The notes: a model not told the origin generated them from the letters alone. Positions 44,811-56,703 are shown, numbered from the stretch's first letter. The stretch is 64,000 nt of DNA from Nitrosomonas sp. Nm84 (GCF_003201565.1 NZ_QJJP01000010.1:46333-110332), one strand, 5' to 3'. Numbers and translations: made by a program.

Positions 44811-46981
44811 TGAAATATGTACTCATTATTGGTGCTGGCGTGGGCGCAGTCATGCTTTTTCTGCTGGCGACAGCGGGTGCTAATACTGAGTTTTTTGAAC
44901 GGCAATATCGTCTGTTACTGGGTATTAATATTGCCTTTGTATTATTTCTCATGGCGATCATGGGATTTTTGTTGTGGCGGTTCAGGCGCAGGCTCAAGTC
45001 GGGTGTATTTGGATCCAGGTTAGCGTTACGTTTGATGCTGGTTTTTTCATTGATGGCAATATTGCCTGGCGCTTTGGTGTATGCCGTGTCGGTGCAGTTT
45101 CTCGAGAAAAGTATTGAATCCTGGTTTGATGTTAAGGTGGATCGTGCACTGGAAGGTGGTTTGAGTCTTGGGCGTACCATGCTTGAGAGTTTGTTGGCGG
45201 AGTTGCAGAAGAAAGCACAAGCAACTGCATTGATGCTGTCTGAGTCTTCCAACCCACCTTTGCTGGTGCTCAACGAATTACTGCTGCAATCACAAGTTGA
45301 AGAAGCGACTTTATTTAACCAGGATGGCAAAGTCATCGCATTTTCCAGTGAGAGCGATTTGGCGTTGTTTCCTGGTGTGCCTAATGCCATGATGATGCGG
45401 CACATCAGAATTCAAAAAGCGTATAGCGCAGTTGAATCGATTCCGGATAAGGGTTTGTATTTGCGCGTGGTTGCACCTGTTAATGTATTGAGTCTGAAAG
45501 AGGACATTCGAGTACTTCAGCTTTTGCAACCGGTCCCTGTGCAATTGGCAAGAGATGCGGAACGGGTACAAGCAGGGCATCAGGATTATCAAGAGTTGTC
45601 TTTGTCGCGCCAGGGGTTAACCAGGTTGTATAGCGTTACATTGACGCTGGCGCTGCTATTATCATTATTTTCAGCGTTGGCGGCAGCTTCATTGCTGAGT
45701 GAAAAATTGAGTGCGCCGTTAGGCATGCTCGCAGAAGGTACGCGTGCCATCGCGCAAGGTGATTATAGCCGTCGTCATATGGTGCAGAGCCGCGATGAAC
45801 TGGGTGTGTTGACCGAGTCGTTTAATTTAATGACGCAACAACTGGAGGAAGCGCAAGCAACCGCGCAACATAATCAACAGCAAGTGGAAAGTGCGCGCGC
45901 GCATCTGGAGAGTATTCTGGCCAATCTTTCATCCGGTGTGCTGGTGTTTGATGATCAGTTGATTTTGTCCAAGGCGAATCGCAGTGCGGAGCAGATACTG
46001 CAGGTGCCTCTGATCAGTCTGGATGGCTCAATCATTGAGGGGTGTGTCGATAAGGAACCACAACTCAACACCCTGGTTACGGAAATCAGGGATGGCTTTA
46101 GTTCTGGGGCGGCTGGCGTATGGCAGCGGCAATTAACGCATTCAGAGGATGGTAAGAATCAGGTTCTGCTGATACGTGGAACGCGCTTACCAAAGATATC
46201 GGGCGGTGGCGGTGTGGTGGTGTTTGACGATATTACCAATTTATTGCAAGTGCAACGTGCGGTCGCGTGGGGTGAAGTTGCACGTCGGCTGGCGCATGAG
46301 ATCAAAAATCCATTAACACCGATTCAACTTTCCGCCGAACGGGTGCAGCATAAACTCGTCCATAAACTGAATGAAGAGGATGCAAGAATATTGCGGCGCT
46401 CTACCGAAACGATTGTCAATCAGGTTGAAGCGCTGAAACGCATGGTGAATGAATTCAACCAGTATGCGCGTGTTCCTGAATTAGAATTACGCCAGCTTGA
46501 CTTTAATCGATTGGTGCGGGAAGTTCTGTCACTGTATGAAACGGCAAGTATGGCAGCTGATAGTAATAAGCATATGCCTATTAAGCAGGCATTGGCTGAT
46601 GATTTGCCTATGGTTAGAGGAGATTCTGCACAGTTGCGTCAAGTGCTGCATAATTTGCTGCAAAATGCGCAAGATGCATTGATAGACACACTGGAACCTC
46701 TAATAGAGGTGAGAACTGAGATGGTGCACGGTGGTGTGCAGCTCAGTGTGCGCGATAATGGTTGCGGTTTTTCAGATGAGATCAGGGCGCGGGTTTTTGA
46801 GCCTTATGTAACAACTAAACCGAAAGGAACGGGTTTGGGGCTGCCTATTGTGAGGAAAATTGTTGAAGAACATGAAGGGCTTATTCATGTCGAGAATATT
46901 AAGCCTCATGGTGCACAGATTTCAATCATTCTACCGACGGTAGATAAGAATATATCAGCTAGAGATAGCAAATTAGTATGA
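44810..46981 (+). CDS. ntrY: NtrY-type sensor histidine kinase
   Basis: This 723-residue membrane kinase has N-terminal spans (about 1-90) around a short loop, then a periplasmic sensor region. A further span near residue 280 leads into HAMP (LSAPLGMLAEGTRAIAQGDY), a PAS domain (LESILANLSSGVLVFDDQLI), the H-box RLAHEIKNPLTPIQLSAERV and ATPase motifs (LLQNAQDALIDTL, GTGLGLPIVRKIVEEH). The kinase looks fully active. NtrY/NtrX systems respond to nitrogen or redox/oxygen state depending on species. The cognate regulator lies 126 nt downstream. Confidence 0.94.
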   Translation: MKYVLIIGAGVGAVMLFLLATAGANTEFFERQYRLLLGINIAFVLFLMAIMGFLLWRFRRRLKSGVFGSRLALRLMLVFSLMAILPGALVYAVSVQFLEKSIESWFDVKVDRALEGGLSLGRTMLESLLAELQKKAQATALMLSESSNPPLLVLNELLLQSQVEEATLFNQDGKVIAFSSESDLALFPGVPNAMMMRHIRIQKAYSAVESIPDKGLYLRVVAPVNVLSLKEDIRVLQLLQPVPVQLARDAERVQAGHQDYQELSLSRQGLTRLYSVTLTLALLLSLFSALAAASLLSEKLSAPLGMLAEGTRAIAQGDYSRRHMVQSRDELGVLTESFNLMTQQLEEAQATAQHNQQQVESARAHLESILANLSSGVLVFDDQLILSKANRSAEQILQVPLISLDGSIIEGCVDKEPQLNTLVTEIRDGFSSGAAGVWQRQLTHSEDGKNQVLLIRGTRLPKISGGGGVVVFDDITNLLQVQRAVAWGEVARRLAHEIKNPLTPIQLSAERVQHKLVHKLNEEDARILRRSTETIVNQVEALKRMVNEFNQYARVPELELRQLDFNRLVREVLSLYETASMAADSNKHMPIKQALADDLPMVRGDSAQLRQVLHNLLQNAQDALIDTLEPLIEVRTEMVHGGVQLSVRDNGCGFSDEIRARVFEPYVTTKPKGTGLGLPIVRKIVEEHEGLIHVENIKPHGAQISIILPTVDKNISARDSKLV

Positions 46982-47107
46982 GGTTGAACCATAGAAAATG
47001 AGTGATTAAAGTGGGAGTGGATTAGAACTGAACAGATCAATCGATAATTCTGAGAATTGACAGTTGCACATAAGCTGATTAGATTGCGGCAGCGGAGAAA
47101 ATTTTAA

Positions 47108-48370
47108 ATGATAACAAACAATACAATACTTGTTGTTGATGACGAAATTGGTATACGTGAATTGCTGTCCGAAATTTTGCGTGATGAAGGATACCGGGTG
47201 GCGTTGGCGGAGAATGCCGAACAAGCGCGGATTTGGCGTGGTCAGACGCGCCCGGATCTGGTGTTGTTAGATATTTGGATGCCCGACACGGATGGTATTA
47301 CATTGCTAAAAGACTGGGCGAGTAACGGCATGTTGACGATGCCGGTGATTATGATGTCTGGGCATGGCACTATAGATACCGCGGTTGAGGCGACACGTAT
47401 TGGGGCATTTGGTTATCTGGAAAAACCGATACCTTTGCAAAAATTGCTCAGTACCGTCAGCAAGGCCTTGCGGGGAGGGCAAAGCAAACAGCATCTGGCG
47501 CTTTCTCTGGCGAGTTTAGGAAAGGGTGTCTTAATTGCTGATCTTAGGAAAAAACTAGAACAAGTTACCAACTTGAAAACGCCGTTGCTGTTGATGGGGG
47601 AACCGGGTGTTGGTGCGGAAATATGCGCACGATTTTTACATCGCTCTAATACGCCATGGGTGGAACCGGAAACATTGGTATCGCTGGCTGAATCGCCGCT
47701 GGATTTATTGGAACTGGCGCGTGATGGTCTGTTATTTCTCAAAGATGTGGGGGAAATCAGCAAATTGGCGCAAAAAGGCTTATTGTTATTGCTGAGTAAA
47801 TTAGATAAATACAATGTACGGTTAGTTTGTGCAACATCTCAACCGTTGGCTGAATTGACAGCGCAGGGAAATTATCATCCTAAGCTCTTTGAAGTACTGA
47901 GTAGTTTAAGTATTGGGATTCCGGCGCTGAGAGCGCATCGGGAAGATATTCCCGAATTAGCCAATCAAATTTTATCGCGCTTTGTCGAATCGGGCGAAGC
48001 GTCATCCACTTTGCAGTTTAGTATCGCTGCACTCAATTGCTTACGAAATTATGATTGGCCGGGCAATTTGGCACAGCTCACAGGTGTCGTGCACTCCTTG
48101 GCATTGACTTGTACGGGTGATGAGATTTCAGTTGAAGCCGTTCAGCAAGCGATGGTTTTTCCGGAATCAGCTTCAACTTCAGTAGCTCCGGAAATTCCGC
48201 TCGATCTTTCGCTGCGCGAAGCGCGCGATTTATTTGAGAAAACTTACTTTGAAAGACTCATTGATCAGGAAAATGGCAATATGACGCGTGTAGCTGATCG
48301 AGCCGGGTTAGAGCGCACACATCTTTATCGCAAGATAAAACTACTGGGAATCAAACTGCGGGGAAACTAA
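47108..48370 (+). CDS. ntrX: NtrX-type response regulator with degenerate AAA+ domain
   Basis: The 420-residue regulator has an intact receiver domain (VVDDEIGIRELLSEI, phosphoacceptor in LVLLDIWMPDTDG, Lys in YLEKPIP) and a Fis-type HTH (NMTRVADRAGLERTHLYRKI). The central sigma-54-activator domain is degenerate. Walker A reads GEPGVGAE (about residues 164-171) without the Lys. The Walker B region is LLFLKDVGE with Lys for Asp, and the GAFTGA loop that contacts sigma-54 is missing. It therefore probably regulates sigma-70 promoters, or represses, instead of activating sigma-54. The frame is intact, so this is divergence and not decay. Confidence 0.93.
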   Translation: MITNNTILVVDDEIGIRELLSEILRDEGYRVALAENAEQARIWRGQTRPDLVLLDIWMPDTDGITLLKDWASNGMLTMPVIMMSGHGTIDTAVEATRIGAFGYLEKPIPLQKLLSTVSKALRGGQSKQHLALSLASLGKGVLIADLRKKLEQVTNLKTPLLLMGEPGVGAEICARFLHRSNTPWVEPETLVSLAESPLDLLELARDGLLFLKDVGEISKLAQKGLLLLLSKLDKYNVRLVCATSQPLAELTAQGNYHPKLFEVLSSLSIGIPALRAHREDIPELANQILSRFVESGEASSTLQFSIAALNCLRNYDWPGNLAQLTGVVHSLALTCTGDEISVEAVQQAMVFPESASTSVAPEIPLDLSLREARDLFEKTYFERLIDQENGNMTRVADRAGLERTHLYRKIKLLGIKLRGN

Positions 48371-48527
48371 TCGCATCAACGGATTTTACTGCTACTGGAT
48401 TGGTTTTTATGCGCAAAATGAGGTTGTCGTATCATCCATCTTAAGCGATAATGCTAACTTTGTCATTGACGTGCAGTGACAGCCGTTTCTATTTCTGTTT
48501 GTTGAAAATATAAGGGAGTTAGTGTTG

Positions 48528-50543
48528 ATGGGTACTTTCAAGGATTTTGACGCGTCGGTATTCAAGGATTTAACCAGTGCGATTCGCGCATTGGCGATGG
48601 ATGCCGTGCAAAAAGCCAATTCTGGTCATCCCGGTATGCCAATGGGCATGGCCGAAATTGCTGAGGTGTTGTGGATTCATCATCTGCGTCATAATCCTAG
48701 CAATCCGGAGTGGGTTGATCGTGACCGATTTGTTCTTTCCAATGGACATGGATCCATGTTGATTTATGCGTTATTGCACTTGACAGGCTATGACCTACCC
48801 ATGGAAGAAATCCAGCGTTTCCGGCAGTTTCATTCTAAAACACCCGGACACCCGGAATATGGTTATACCCCCGGGGTAGAGACCACGACAGGTCCGTTGG
48901 GCCAAGGTATTACGAATGCAGTGGGCATGGCATTGGCAGAGAAAGTGTTGGCTGCTGAATTTAACCGTCCCGGCTACAATATTGTGGATCACCATACCTA
49001 TGTTTTCCTGGGGGATGGTTGCTTAATGGAGGGCATTTCGCACGAGGCTTGCTCTTTGGCAGGTACTTTGGGTTTAGGCAAACTGATTTGTTTTTATGAT
49101 GATAATGGGATTTCCATTGATGGTCATGTAGAAGGTTGGTTTACCGACGATACACCGAAGCGGTTTGAAGCGTACGGCTGGCATGTGGTACCGAATGTCG
49201 ATGGTCATGATCCGGAAGCAATTGAAGCAGCTATTGAAGCGGCTAAGAAAATCAATGACAAGCCGTCGATGATTTGCTGCAAAACGGTCATTGGGTTAGG
49301 TTCTCCCAATATGGCCAATACCCATTCAGTACACGGCGCCGCATTAGGTGATGCAGAAATTGCTGCAACCCGTCCTCATATTGGCTGGCACCATGCGCCT
49401 TTTGAAATTCCACAAGATGTCTATAGTGCCTGGGATGCGAGAGCGAAAGGCCAGAAGCTGGAGACTGAATGGAGTGAGAAATTTGCTGAATATGCACAAA
49501 AACATCCAGCCGAGGCTGCAGAATTCAGTCGCCGTATGGCAGGTGATTTGCCTGCGAACTGGGGCAGTCATGTAGACAGCGTTATCAATCAAGTGAATGC
49601 AAAAGCAGAAACCATTGCCAGCCGCAAAGCTTCGCAAAATTCCATCGAAGCGTTAGCGCCTATTTTACCTGAATTGATTGGCGGTTCTGCTGACCTGGCC
49701 GGATCTAATTTGACGTTATGGTCCGGTTCAAAAGGAATTAGCCAGAAAAACGGTGGAAATTATGTTTACTATGGCGTGCGTGAATTTGGTATGAGCGCCA
49801 TCATGAATGGACTATCACTACATGGTGGTATGATTCCTTATGGCGCGACATTCCTGATGTTTTCTGAATATGCCCGTAATGCGTTGCGTATGTCTGCATT
49901 GATGAAGATACGCAATATTTTTGTATTTACACATGATTCAATCGGCTTGGGTGAAGATGGTCCAACGCATCAACCCGTGGAACAAACGGCTACATTGCGT
50001 TATATCCCCAACATGGATGTATGGCGGCCTTGTGACACGATCGAATCAACAGTTTCCTGGGCGCGTGCCATTGAACGTCAGGATGGTCCTTCAATATTGA
50101 TATTCAGTCGTCAGAATCTGCCATTTCAGAAACGTGATGCAGCTACCATCAAATTGATTGATAAAGGTGGTTATGTATTATCCGAGGCGGGTAACGGAAA
50201 ACCGCAAGCTATATTGATTGCGACCGGTTCGGAAGTCGGCTTGGCCATGAGTGCACAAAAAGCATTGGCGGAGGAAGGCATTCATGTGCGCGTTGTTTCT
50301 ATGCCTTGTACGAATGTTTTTGATCGTCAGGCGTCATCTTACAAAGACGGTGTATTGCCGAAGGGTGTCAAACGCGTAGCCATCGAGGCAGGTGTGACTG
50401 ATTTCTGGCGTAAATATGTCGGGTTGGACGGTGCTGTGGTCGGTATTGATACATTTGGCGAATCGGCGCCTGCGGATGTGCTGTTCAAACATTTTGGCTT
50501 TACCGTCGAGAACGTGACCAAGACAGTAAAAGGCATTCTCTAA
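48528..50543 (+). CDS. tkt: Transketolase
   Basis: Transketolase moves two-carbon units between sugar phosphates in the Calvin and pentose-phosphate cycles using TPP. The 671-residue enzyme shows [36 protein letters not shown], the TPP-binding [13 protein letters not shown], and [20 protein letters not shown] in the central domain. GGGAG at 48514-48518 fits the ATG at 48528; GTG at 48522 and TTG at 48525 are closer alternatives. It opens the carbon block tkt-gap-pgk-pyk-fba. Confidence 0.96.
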   Translation: MGTFKDFDASVFKDLTSAIRALAMDAVQKANSGHPGMPMGMAEIAEVLWIHHLRHNPSNPEWVDRDRFVLSNGHGSMLIYALLHLTGYDLPMEEIQRFRQFHSKTPGHPEYGYTPGVETTTGPLGQGITNAVGMALAEKVLAAEFNRPGYNIVDHHTYVFLGDGCLMEGISHEACSLAGTLGLGKLICFYDDNGISIDGHVEGWFTDDTPKRFEAYGWHVVPNVDGHDPEAIEAAIEAAKKINDKPSMICCKTVIGLGSPNMANTHSVHGAALGDAEIAATRPHIGWHHAPFEIPQDVYSAWDARAKGQKLETEWSEKFAEYAQKHPAEAAEFSRRMAGDLPANWGSHVDSVINQVNAKAETIASRKASQNSIEALAPILPELIGGSADLAGSNLTLWSGSKGISQKNGGNYVYYGVREFGMSAIMNGLSLHGGMIPYGATFLMFSEYARNALRMSALMKIRNIFVFTHDSIGLGEDGPTHQPVEQTATLRYIPNMDVWRPCDTIESTVSWARAIERQDGPSILIFSRQNLPFQKRDAATIKLIDKGGYVLSEAGNGKPQAILIATGSEVGLAMSAQKALAEEGIHVRVVSMPCTNVFDRQASSYKDGVLPKGVKRVAIEAGVTDFWRKYVGLDGAVVGIDTFGESAPADVLFKHFGFTVENVTKTVKGIL

Positions 50544-50555
50544 TACAATTTATGA

Positions 50556-51614
<1,059 letters not shown>

Positions 51615-51705
51615 TTTTGCATTTGAAAGTATGCAATTGAGCGTGAATCAATATCAGTAAGTCTTGATTGCTATTTTAACATTAATATTCAATTGGATGA
51701 GACAT

Positions 51706-51736
51706 AAAGGGTAGCGTTTGCTATCCTTTTATTTTC
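51706..51736 (+). terminator. Rho-independent terminator between gap and pgk
   Basis: AAAGGGTAGC (51706-51715) and GCTATCCTTT (51720-51729) form a 10-bp stem with one G-T pair and a GTTT loop, followed by TATTTTC. It would end or reduce gap transcripts before pgk, which starts 25 nt further on. Confidence 0.7.
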
Positions 51737-51760
51737 TTAAAGACAATTCTGGAGTTTGCC

Positions 51761-52939
51761 GTGTCTGTTATTAAACTTGTTGACCTTGATCTCAAGGGTA
51801 AGCGTGTATTTATTCGCGCTGATCTGAATGTACCTGTGAAAGATGGTAAGGTGACATCGGATGCACGTATTACCGCCTCAATGGCGACGATTAATCATTG
51901 CCTTAAACAGGGCGCAAAAGTGATGGTTACTTCTCATTTGGGTCGTCCTGAAGAAGGTCAATGGACCGAGGAAAATTCACTGAAACCGGTGGCGGATAAT
52001 ATTGCGGGCCGTTTGAATAAGCCGGTGCGCTTGATCCGTGATTGGGTCGATGGTGGTTTTGAGGTGGCTGACGGAGAATTGGTTGTGCTCGAGAATTGCC
52101 GCATCAATAAGGGCGAAAAGAAAAATTCAGAAGAAACCGCACAGAAGTATGCAAAATTGTGCGATGTTTTTGTAATGGATGCATTTGGTACTGCGCATCG
52201 CGCTGAAGCCTCGACCCATGGCATTGCCAAGTATGCACCCGTGGCTTGCGCGGGAATTCTGCTCACCGAAGAACTGGATGCGCTGACCAAAGCGTTGCTG
52301 AGTCCGGCACGTCCGATGGTGGCTATTGTGGGCGGCTCGAAAGTTTCAACCAAGTTGACAGTGCTCGAATCGTTATCCGAGAAAGTTGATCAATTGGTCG
52401 TGGGCGGCGGCATTGCCAATACATTCTTGAAAGCGACCGGTAAGAATGTCGGTAAATCATTGTGCGAGGATGATCTGGTGCCAACGGCTAAAATGCTGAT
52501 GGATAAAATGTCTAAACGCAATGCATCGATCCCAATCGCAGTCGATGTCGTGGTCGGTAAAAAGTTTGATGCCAACGAGCCGGCGGTATTGAAAGACGCG
52601 GGCGATGTTGCTGATGATGACATGATTTTTGATATCGGACCCAAAAGTGCGCAGGAATTGGTGGATATCATCATGCGTGCAGGAACTGTGGTGTGGAATG
52701 GTCCGGTGGGTGTGTTTGAGTTTGATCAGTTTGGCGCCGGTACTGAGAAAATTGCCAGAGCCATTGCAGAGACAAGCGCTTTTACGTTGGCGGGTGGCGG
52801 TGATACCATTGCGGCTATTCAGAAATACGATATCTATGACAAAGTATCGTATATATCAACTGCTGGCGGTGCATTCCTTGAGTTTTTGGAAGGTAAAAAA
52901 TTGCCTGCAGTAGAAATATTGGAATTACGTGCTAATTAA
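51761..52939 (+). CDS. pgk: Phosphoglycerate kinase
   Basis: Pgk transfers phosphate between 3-phosphoglycerate/ATP and 1,3-bisphosphoglycerate/ADP, a Calvin-cycle and glycolytic step. The 392 residues include [30 protein letters not shown], the hinge region [20 protein letters not shown] and C-terminal [13 protein letters not shown] with [20 protein letters not shown]. The start is GTG with GGAG upstream. Fifteen nt separate it from pyk. Confidence 0.97.
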   Translation: MSVIKLVDLDLKGKRVFIRADLNVPVKDGKVTSDARITASMATINHCLKQGAKVMVTSHLGRPEEGQWTEENSLKPVADNIAGRLNKPVRLIRDWVDGGFEVADGELVVLENCRINKGEKKNSEETAQKYAKLCDVFVMDAFGTAHRAEASTHGIAKYAPVACAGILLTEELDALTKALLSPARPMVAIVGGSKVSTKLTVLESLSEKVDQLVVGGGIANTFLKATGKNVGKSLCEDDLVPTAKMLMDKMSKRNASIPIAVDVVVGKKFDANEPAVLKDAGDVADDDMIFDIGPKSAQELVDIIMRAGTVVWNGPVGVFEFDQFGAGTEKIARAIAETSAFTLAGGGDTIAAIQKYDIYDKVSYISTAGGAFLEFLEGKKLPAVEILELRAN

Positions 52940-52954
52940 TCGTCAAGAAAAATA

Positions 52955-54406
52955 ATGATTCGAAGAACAAAAATTGTAGCAACACTGGGTCCTGCTTGTA
53001 ATAACCCGAAAATATTGGAACGTATGATCAGGGGCGGTGTAGATGTTGTTCGAGTCAATTTTTCGCACGGTACGCGCGAGCAGCATATTGAATTTGTGGA
53101 ATTGACACGCTCACTGGCACGAGCTGCAGGCTGCACGGTCGGCGTTCTGGCTGACCTGCAAGGTCCGAAAATACGTATCGGCAGATTTGAGAATGGTAAG
53201 ATCAGACTTGAAGTAGGCGACCAGTTTATTCTCGACGCATACTGCGAGTTAGGCAACCAGGAAAAGGTCGGGTTAGACTATAAAGAGTTGCCGAATGATC
53301 TGGAAGCAGGTGCTACGCTGATGCTGGATGACGGCCGCATTGTATTGAGTGTATCCGCAGTTCGGGAACACCAGGTATTTTGTGTGGTTGAACAGGGCGG
53401 CGTGCTGTCGAACAACAAAGGGATTAATCGCAAAGGCGGTGGATTAGGGGCGCCCGCACTCACCAGTAAAGATCTGGAAGATATCAAAACGGCCGCAGAG
53501 TTTGGCGCGGATTATTTGGCGGTATCGTTTGTGCGCTCAGGCGATGACATCCGGCAAGCGCGTGCGCTGATGCAAGATGCGGGTGGGAAAAGCATGATCA
53601 TGGCAAAGATTGAACGCTCCGAAGCCATACTTGCGCTGGATGATATTCTGGAAGCATCGGATGCCATTATGGTAGCACGCGGTGATCTGGCTGTCGAAGT
53701 CGGTGATGCAGCGGTTCCAGCTTTGCAGAAAAGAATGATTCGCTCGGCAAGAACGAATAATAAACTGGTGGTAACAGCTACGCAGATGATGGAATCGATG
53801 ATTACTAATCCGATTCCAACGCGTGCTGAAGTGTCGGATGTGGCTAATGCCGTACTCGATGGCACGGATGCCGTGATGCTGTCGGCAGAATCCGCTGCCG
53901 GTGAATATCCGGTTGAGGCGGTTGAGGCGATGGCAAGGGTCTGTCTGGAAGCTGAAAAGGAATATTTGGTCAGTCATGACCGACGTGTCACAACGATCAG
54001 CCAGGCTACCATCGAAGAAGCCATTGCGCGTGCAACCATGTTTACCGCCAGCGGATTGCAGATTCGTGCGATCGCCGCGTTAACGCAAAGTGGCGTTACT
54101 GCGTTACTGATGTCACGAAGAAGCTCGAAAGTGCCTATTTTTGCGTTAAGCCCCAATGAAGAAACACGTAGAAGGGTGACGTTGTTCAGAGGTGTTTATC
54201 CGGTGGAATTTGGTGAGGGGCTTAGTGATCCGGAAGAAATCTTGAATCTTGCTGAAGAGGAATTACTTAAGCGCGGCGTCGTACGCAATGGTGATATCAT
54301 GGTAATGACGATCGGCGAGCCAGTGGGTAAGTCGGGTGGTACCAATACCATGAAAATTATCAAGGTCGGCGAATGGAAATCGCGGCATGGGATTGACGCA
54401 CCATAA
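52955..54406 (+). CDS. pyk: Pyruvate kinase
   Basis: Pyk makes pyruvate and ATP from PEP. The 483-residue protein begins MIRRTKIVATLGPACNNPKI and has VRVNFSHGTREQH. The active-site block is MIMAKIERSEAI, followed by IMVARGDLAVEVGDAAVPAL and VVTATQMMESMITNPIPTRA. The C-terminal allosteric domain is complete. It lies between pgk and fba on the same strand. In an autotroph it supplies pyruvate from Calvin-cycle carbon. Confidence 0.96.
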   Translation: MIRRTKIVATLGPACNNPKILERMIRGGVDVVRVNFSHGTREQHIEFVELTRSLARAAGCTVGVLADLQGPKIRIGRFENGKIRLEVGDQFILDAYCELGNQEKVGLDYKELPNDLEAGATLMLDDGRIVLSVSAVREHQVFCVVEQGGVLSNNKGINRKGGGLGAPALTSKDLEDIKTAAEFGADYLAVSFVRSGDDIRQARALMQDAGGKSMIMAKIERSEAILALDDILEASDAIMVARGDLAVEVGDAAVPALQKRMIRSARTNNKLVVTATQMMESMITNPIPTRAEVSDVANAVLDGTDAVMLSAESAAGEYPVEAVEAMARVCLEAEKEYLVSHDRRVTTISQATIEEAIARATMFTASGLQIRAIAALTQSGVTALLMSRRSSKVPIFALSPNEETRRRVTLFRGVYPVEFGEGLSDPEEILNLAEEELLKRGVVRNGDIMVMTIGEPVGKSGGTNTMKIIKVGEWKSRHGIDAP

Positions 54407-54411
54407 ACTGT

Positions 54412-54448
54412 CTGCCGAAATGCCGTTCGAGCATTAGCGCATTGGCAG
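54412..54448. repeat. Hairpin between pyk and fba
   Basis: CTGCC (54412-54416) with AATGC (54419-54423) pairs with GCATT (54439-54443) and GGCAG (54444-54448), giving a ten-pair stem with a two-base bulge. There is no T-run. It begins 6 nt after the pyk stop and may protect the 3' end of the mRNA or weaken readthrough into fba. Confidence 0.4.
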
Positions 54449-54533
54449 CGGTGAGAAACCAAAAGATATTTATTAAGATGAATACTTATACTAAGACACG
54501 ATTTTATTAAGATAATTTTTTAAGGAGACTTAA

Positions 54534-55598
54534 ATGGCACTCGTATCACTAAGACAACTACTTGATCATGCAGCAGAAAACGGTTATGGTTTGCCTGCTT
54601 TTAATGTGAATAACCTGGAACAGATCCAAGCCATCATGCAAGCGGCTGATGAATGCAACAGCCCGGTCATTATGCAGGGTTCCGCTGGTGCGAGAAAATA
54701 TGCGGGTGAAGCATTTTTGCGTCATTTAATTGAGGCAGCCGTAGAATCCTATCCGCATATACCGATTGTGATGCATCAAGACCATGGCGCTTCTCCATCA
54801 GTTTGTGTTAATGCAATCCGCAGCGGCTTTTCCAGCGTCATGATGGATGGCTCATTGCAAGCAGACGCCAAAACACCTTCCACCTACGAATACAATGTCA
54901 AGGTCACGGCAGATGTCGTCAATACCGCGCATTCCGTTGGTGTTTCAGTGGAAGGCGAACTGGGTTGCCTGGGTTCGTTGGAATCCGGCATGGGAGAAGC
55001 AGAAGATGGACATGGCGCAGAAGGTGTGTTGTCGCATGATCAATTGCTGACCGACCCGGAAGAAGCTGCCGATTTTGTGCGAAAAACCGGCGTGGATGCC
55101 TTGGCGATTGCCATTGGAACCTCGCACGGCGCTTACAAATTTACCCGCAAACCCACGGGCGATATCCTGGCCATTCAACGCATCAAAGAAATTCATCAAC
55201 GTATTCCAAACACTCATCTGGTGATGCACGGCTCCAGCTCAGTGCCACAAGAATGGTTGGAAATTATTCGTCAATACGGCGGTGATATCAAAGAAACCTA
55301 TGGTGTCCCTGTTGAAGAAATCCAACAAGGGATCAAATATGGCGTGCGCAAAGTTAATATCGACACCGACATCCGCTTGGCAATGACCGGCGCGATTCGT
55401 CGTAGCTTAGAAAAAGACAAAAGCAATTTTGACCCACGCAAATTCCTGAAAGAAGCCACTGCCGCAGCTAAAGACATTTGTAAAGCGCGCTTTGAAGCCT
55501 TCGGTTGTGCCGGACAGGCAGGGAAGATCAAACCAATTTCTCTGGAAAGCATGGCAAATCGTTATGCTAAGGGCGAACTAAACGCGATTATTAAGTAA
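54534..55598 (+). CDS. fba: Class II fructose-bisphosphate aldolase
   Basis: This zinc enzyme of 354 residues joins or splits fructose-1,6-bisphosphate; class IIB aldolases of autotrophs also act on sedoheptulose-bisphosphate. Motifs: [20 protein letters not shown] (zinc His and substrate loop), [43 protein letters not shown] segment and [19 protein letters not shown] before the ATG gives a strong ribosome binding site. It closes the tkt-gap-pgk-pyk-fba block. Confidence 0.97.
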   Translation: MALVSLRQLLDHAAENGYGLPAFNVNNLEQIQAIMQAADECNSPVIMQGSAGARKYAGEAFLRHLIEAAVESYPHIPIVMHQDHGASPSVCVNAIRSGFSSVMMDGSLQADAKTPSTYEYNVKVTADVVNTAHSVGVSVEGELGCLGSLESGMGEAEDGHGAEGVLSHDQLLTDPEEAADFVRKTGVDALAIAIGTSHGAYKFTRKPTGDILAIQRIKEIHQRIPNTHLVMHGSSSVPQEWLEIIRQYGGDIKETYGVPVEEIQQGIKYGVRKVNIDTDIRLAMTGAIRRSLEKDKSNFDPRKFLKEATAAAKDICKARFEAFGCAGQAGKIKPISLESMANRYAKGELNAIIK

Positions 55599-55622
55599 GT
55601 AAAACTGGCAATATTCAATAAG

Positions 55623-55662
55623 CCTATGATTGATTGTGCAGCCCTGCATTATCAATCATAGG
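55623..55662. repeat. Long hairpin after fba
   Basis: CCTATGATTGAT (55623-55634) and ATCAATCATAGG (55651-55662) are perfect 12-bp arms. Inside them TGCAG (55637-55641) pairs with CTGCA (55644-55648). The stem totals about 17 pairs with one 2x2 internal mismatch and a 2-nt loop. There is no T-run. It begins 24 nt after the fba stop, where a terminator or mRNA 3'-end stabiliser would be expected. Confidence 0.6.
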
Positions 55663-55835
55663 ACTGCGATCGGAAAGTTTTAGGTAATAAGTCTTTCTTC
55701 TTGTTAGCTATCACGTCCTCAGAGCTCAATTCAAAATGAACTTTAAGTCTTTTATGTTGATTCTTCATTCTATTTTTAGATCTCAATAAGATAGAGGTGA
55801 ATATCCGATGGTGTTAACGCAGACGAGAATTTGAA

Positions 55836-55934
55836 ATGAATAGTATCGAAGTTCTTTTCAATGGTATTTCGCAAACGCTGCTGAAGCTCGATCAATGGCT
55901 CGATCCGCTGGTCTCACTTTCGGCTGATTCATGA
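55836..55934 (+). CDS. Possible 32-residue protein
   Basis: ATG at 55836 opens a frame for MNSIEVLFNGISQTLLKLDQ then WLDPLVSLSADS, an amphipathic helix-like peptide. The ribosome binding site is poor (GAG-rich but distant). It lies 37 nt before the coiled-coil membrane protein gene at 55972. A real gene is possible but unproven. The rest of 55663-55835 shows no gene. Confidence 0.2.
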   Translation: MNSIEVLFNGISQTLLKLDQWLDPLVSLSADS

Positions 55935-55971
55935 GTCAACTTGATTGCTATGTTTATCAGGGACTGATTAA

Positions 55972-56400
55972 GTGAACTCGTTTGCCGAAAAAAAAGAAAT
56001 ACCGACTACCGATGAATATTTGAAAGTCAGTTTGAATGAGGTTTTGGATAGATTAAATAAAAATCCAAGTGGTGTGCAAAGCGAGGAAGCTTTTGTCCAC
56101 GCAGTAATTACAGTGCGTAATGCAATGATTACCGAGAAACTGACCAAGTGGCTTATTGGCTTAACTGCGGTAGTCGCAATAGCTACTGCATTGTTAGTCG
56201 TTGTTCCGTTTATTGCGTCATCGCTTGAAGACGAGAAAATGGAATCAAAGATTGCCGAAACTCAAGCAGTTCATGAGAGTATGCAGCTCGAAGTAGTAGC
56301 ATTAAAAAGTGAAGTGCTAGAATTAAAACAAGCTCTGTCAGTATTGAATAATCAAATGCAGAAACATAGCGATCAACTCAACAAAGACACTATGCGCTGA
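55972..56400 (+). CDS. Membrane-anchored coiled-coil protein of unknown function
   Basis: The 142-residue product is read from GTG with AGGGA upstream. Its N-terminal 55 residues are soluble and helical (EYLKVSLNEVLDRLNKNPSG). One membrane span follows (LTKWLIGLTAVVAIATALLV, about 56-80), then a regular coiled coil to the end (LEVVALKSEVLELKQALSVL, NNQMQKHSDQL). I recognise no named family. The layout suggests an inner-membrane anchor with a periplasmic or cytoplasmic oligomerising rod. Confidence 0.55.
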   Translation: MNSFAEKKEIPTTDEYLKVSLNEVLDRLNKNPSGVQSEEAFVHAVITVRNAMITEKLTKWLIGLTAVVAIATALLVVVPFIASSLEDEKMESKIAETQAVHESMQLEVVALKSEVLELKQALSVLNNQMQKHSDQLNKDTMR

Positions 56401-56424
56401 CCTACTCACACTGGCGACTGGAAA

Positions 56425-56703
56425 TTATGATTGGTTTTCCGGAGGAACATACCCCGCCGCCTGTTCAGCACCTTCCCCAAAAAAGTGCGCTTCCAGTTGT
56501 TCTGCCAAGTATTTGCGCGCTTTGATATCCGAAAGATTCAAGCGATTCTCGTTGACCAGCATGGTTTGGTGCTTGATCCATTGTCCCCAGGCTTCTTTGG
56601 AGACATTGTCAAAAATGCGTTTGCCCAATTCGCCGGGGTAGGTTTGAAAATCCAAGCCTTCGGCTTCGCGGCCCAGTTTGATGCATTTAACCATTCTTGC
56701 CAT
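56425..56703 (-). CDS. yggX: Fe(2+)-trafficking / oxidative damage protection protein YggX
   Basis: This 92-residue cytoplasmic protein protects Fe-S proteins and helps iron handling. It begins [20 protein letters not shown] with the family Cys at position 7, and carries [36 protein letters not shown] and [20 protein letters not shown]. Length and all blocks fit YggX. It is downstream of argA on the same strand (115 nt). Confidence 0.96.
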   Translation of the reverse strand: MARMVKCIKLGREAEGLDFQTYPGELGKRIFDNVSKEAWGQWIKHQTMLVNENRLNLSDIKARKYLAEQLEAHFFGEGAEQAAGYVPPENQS

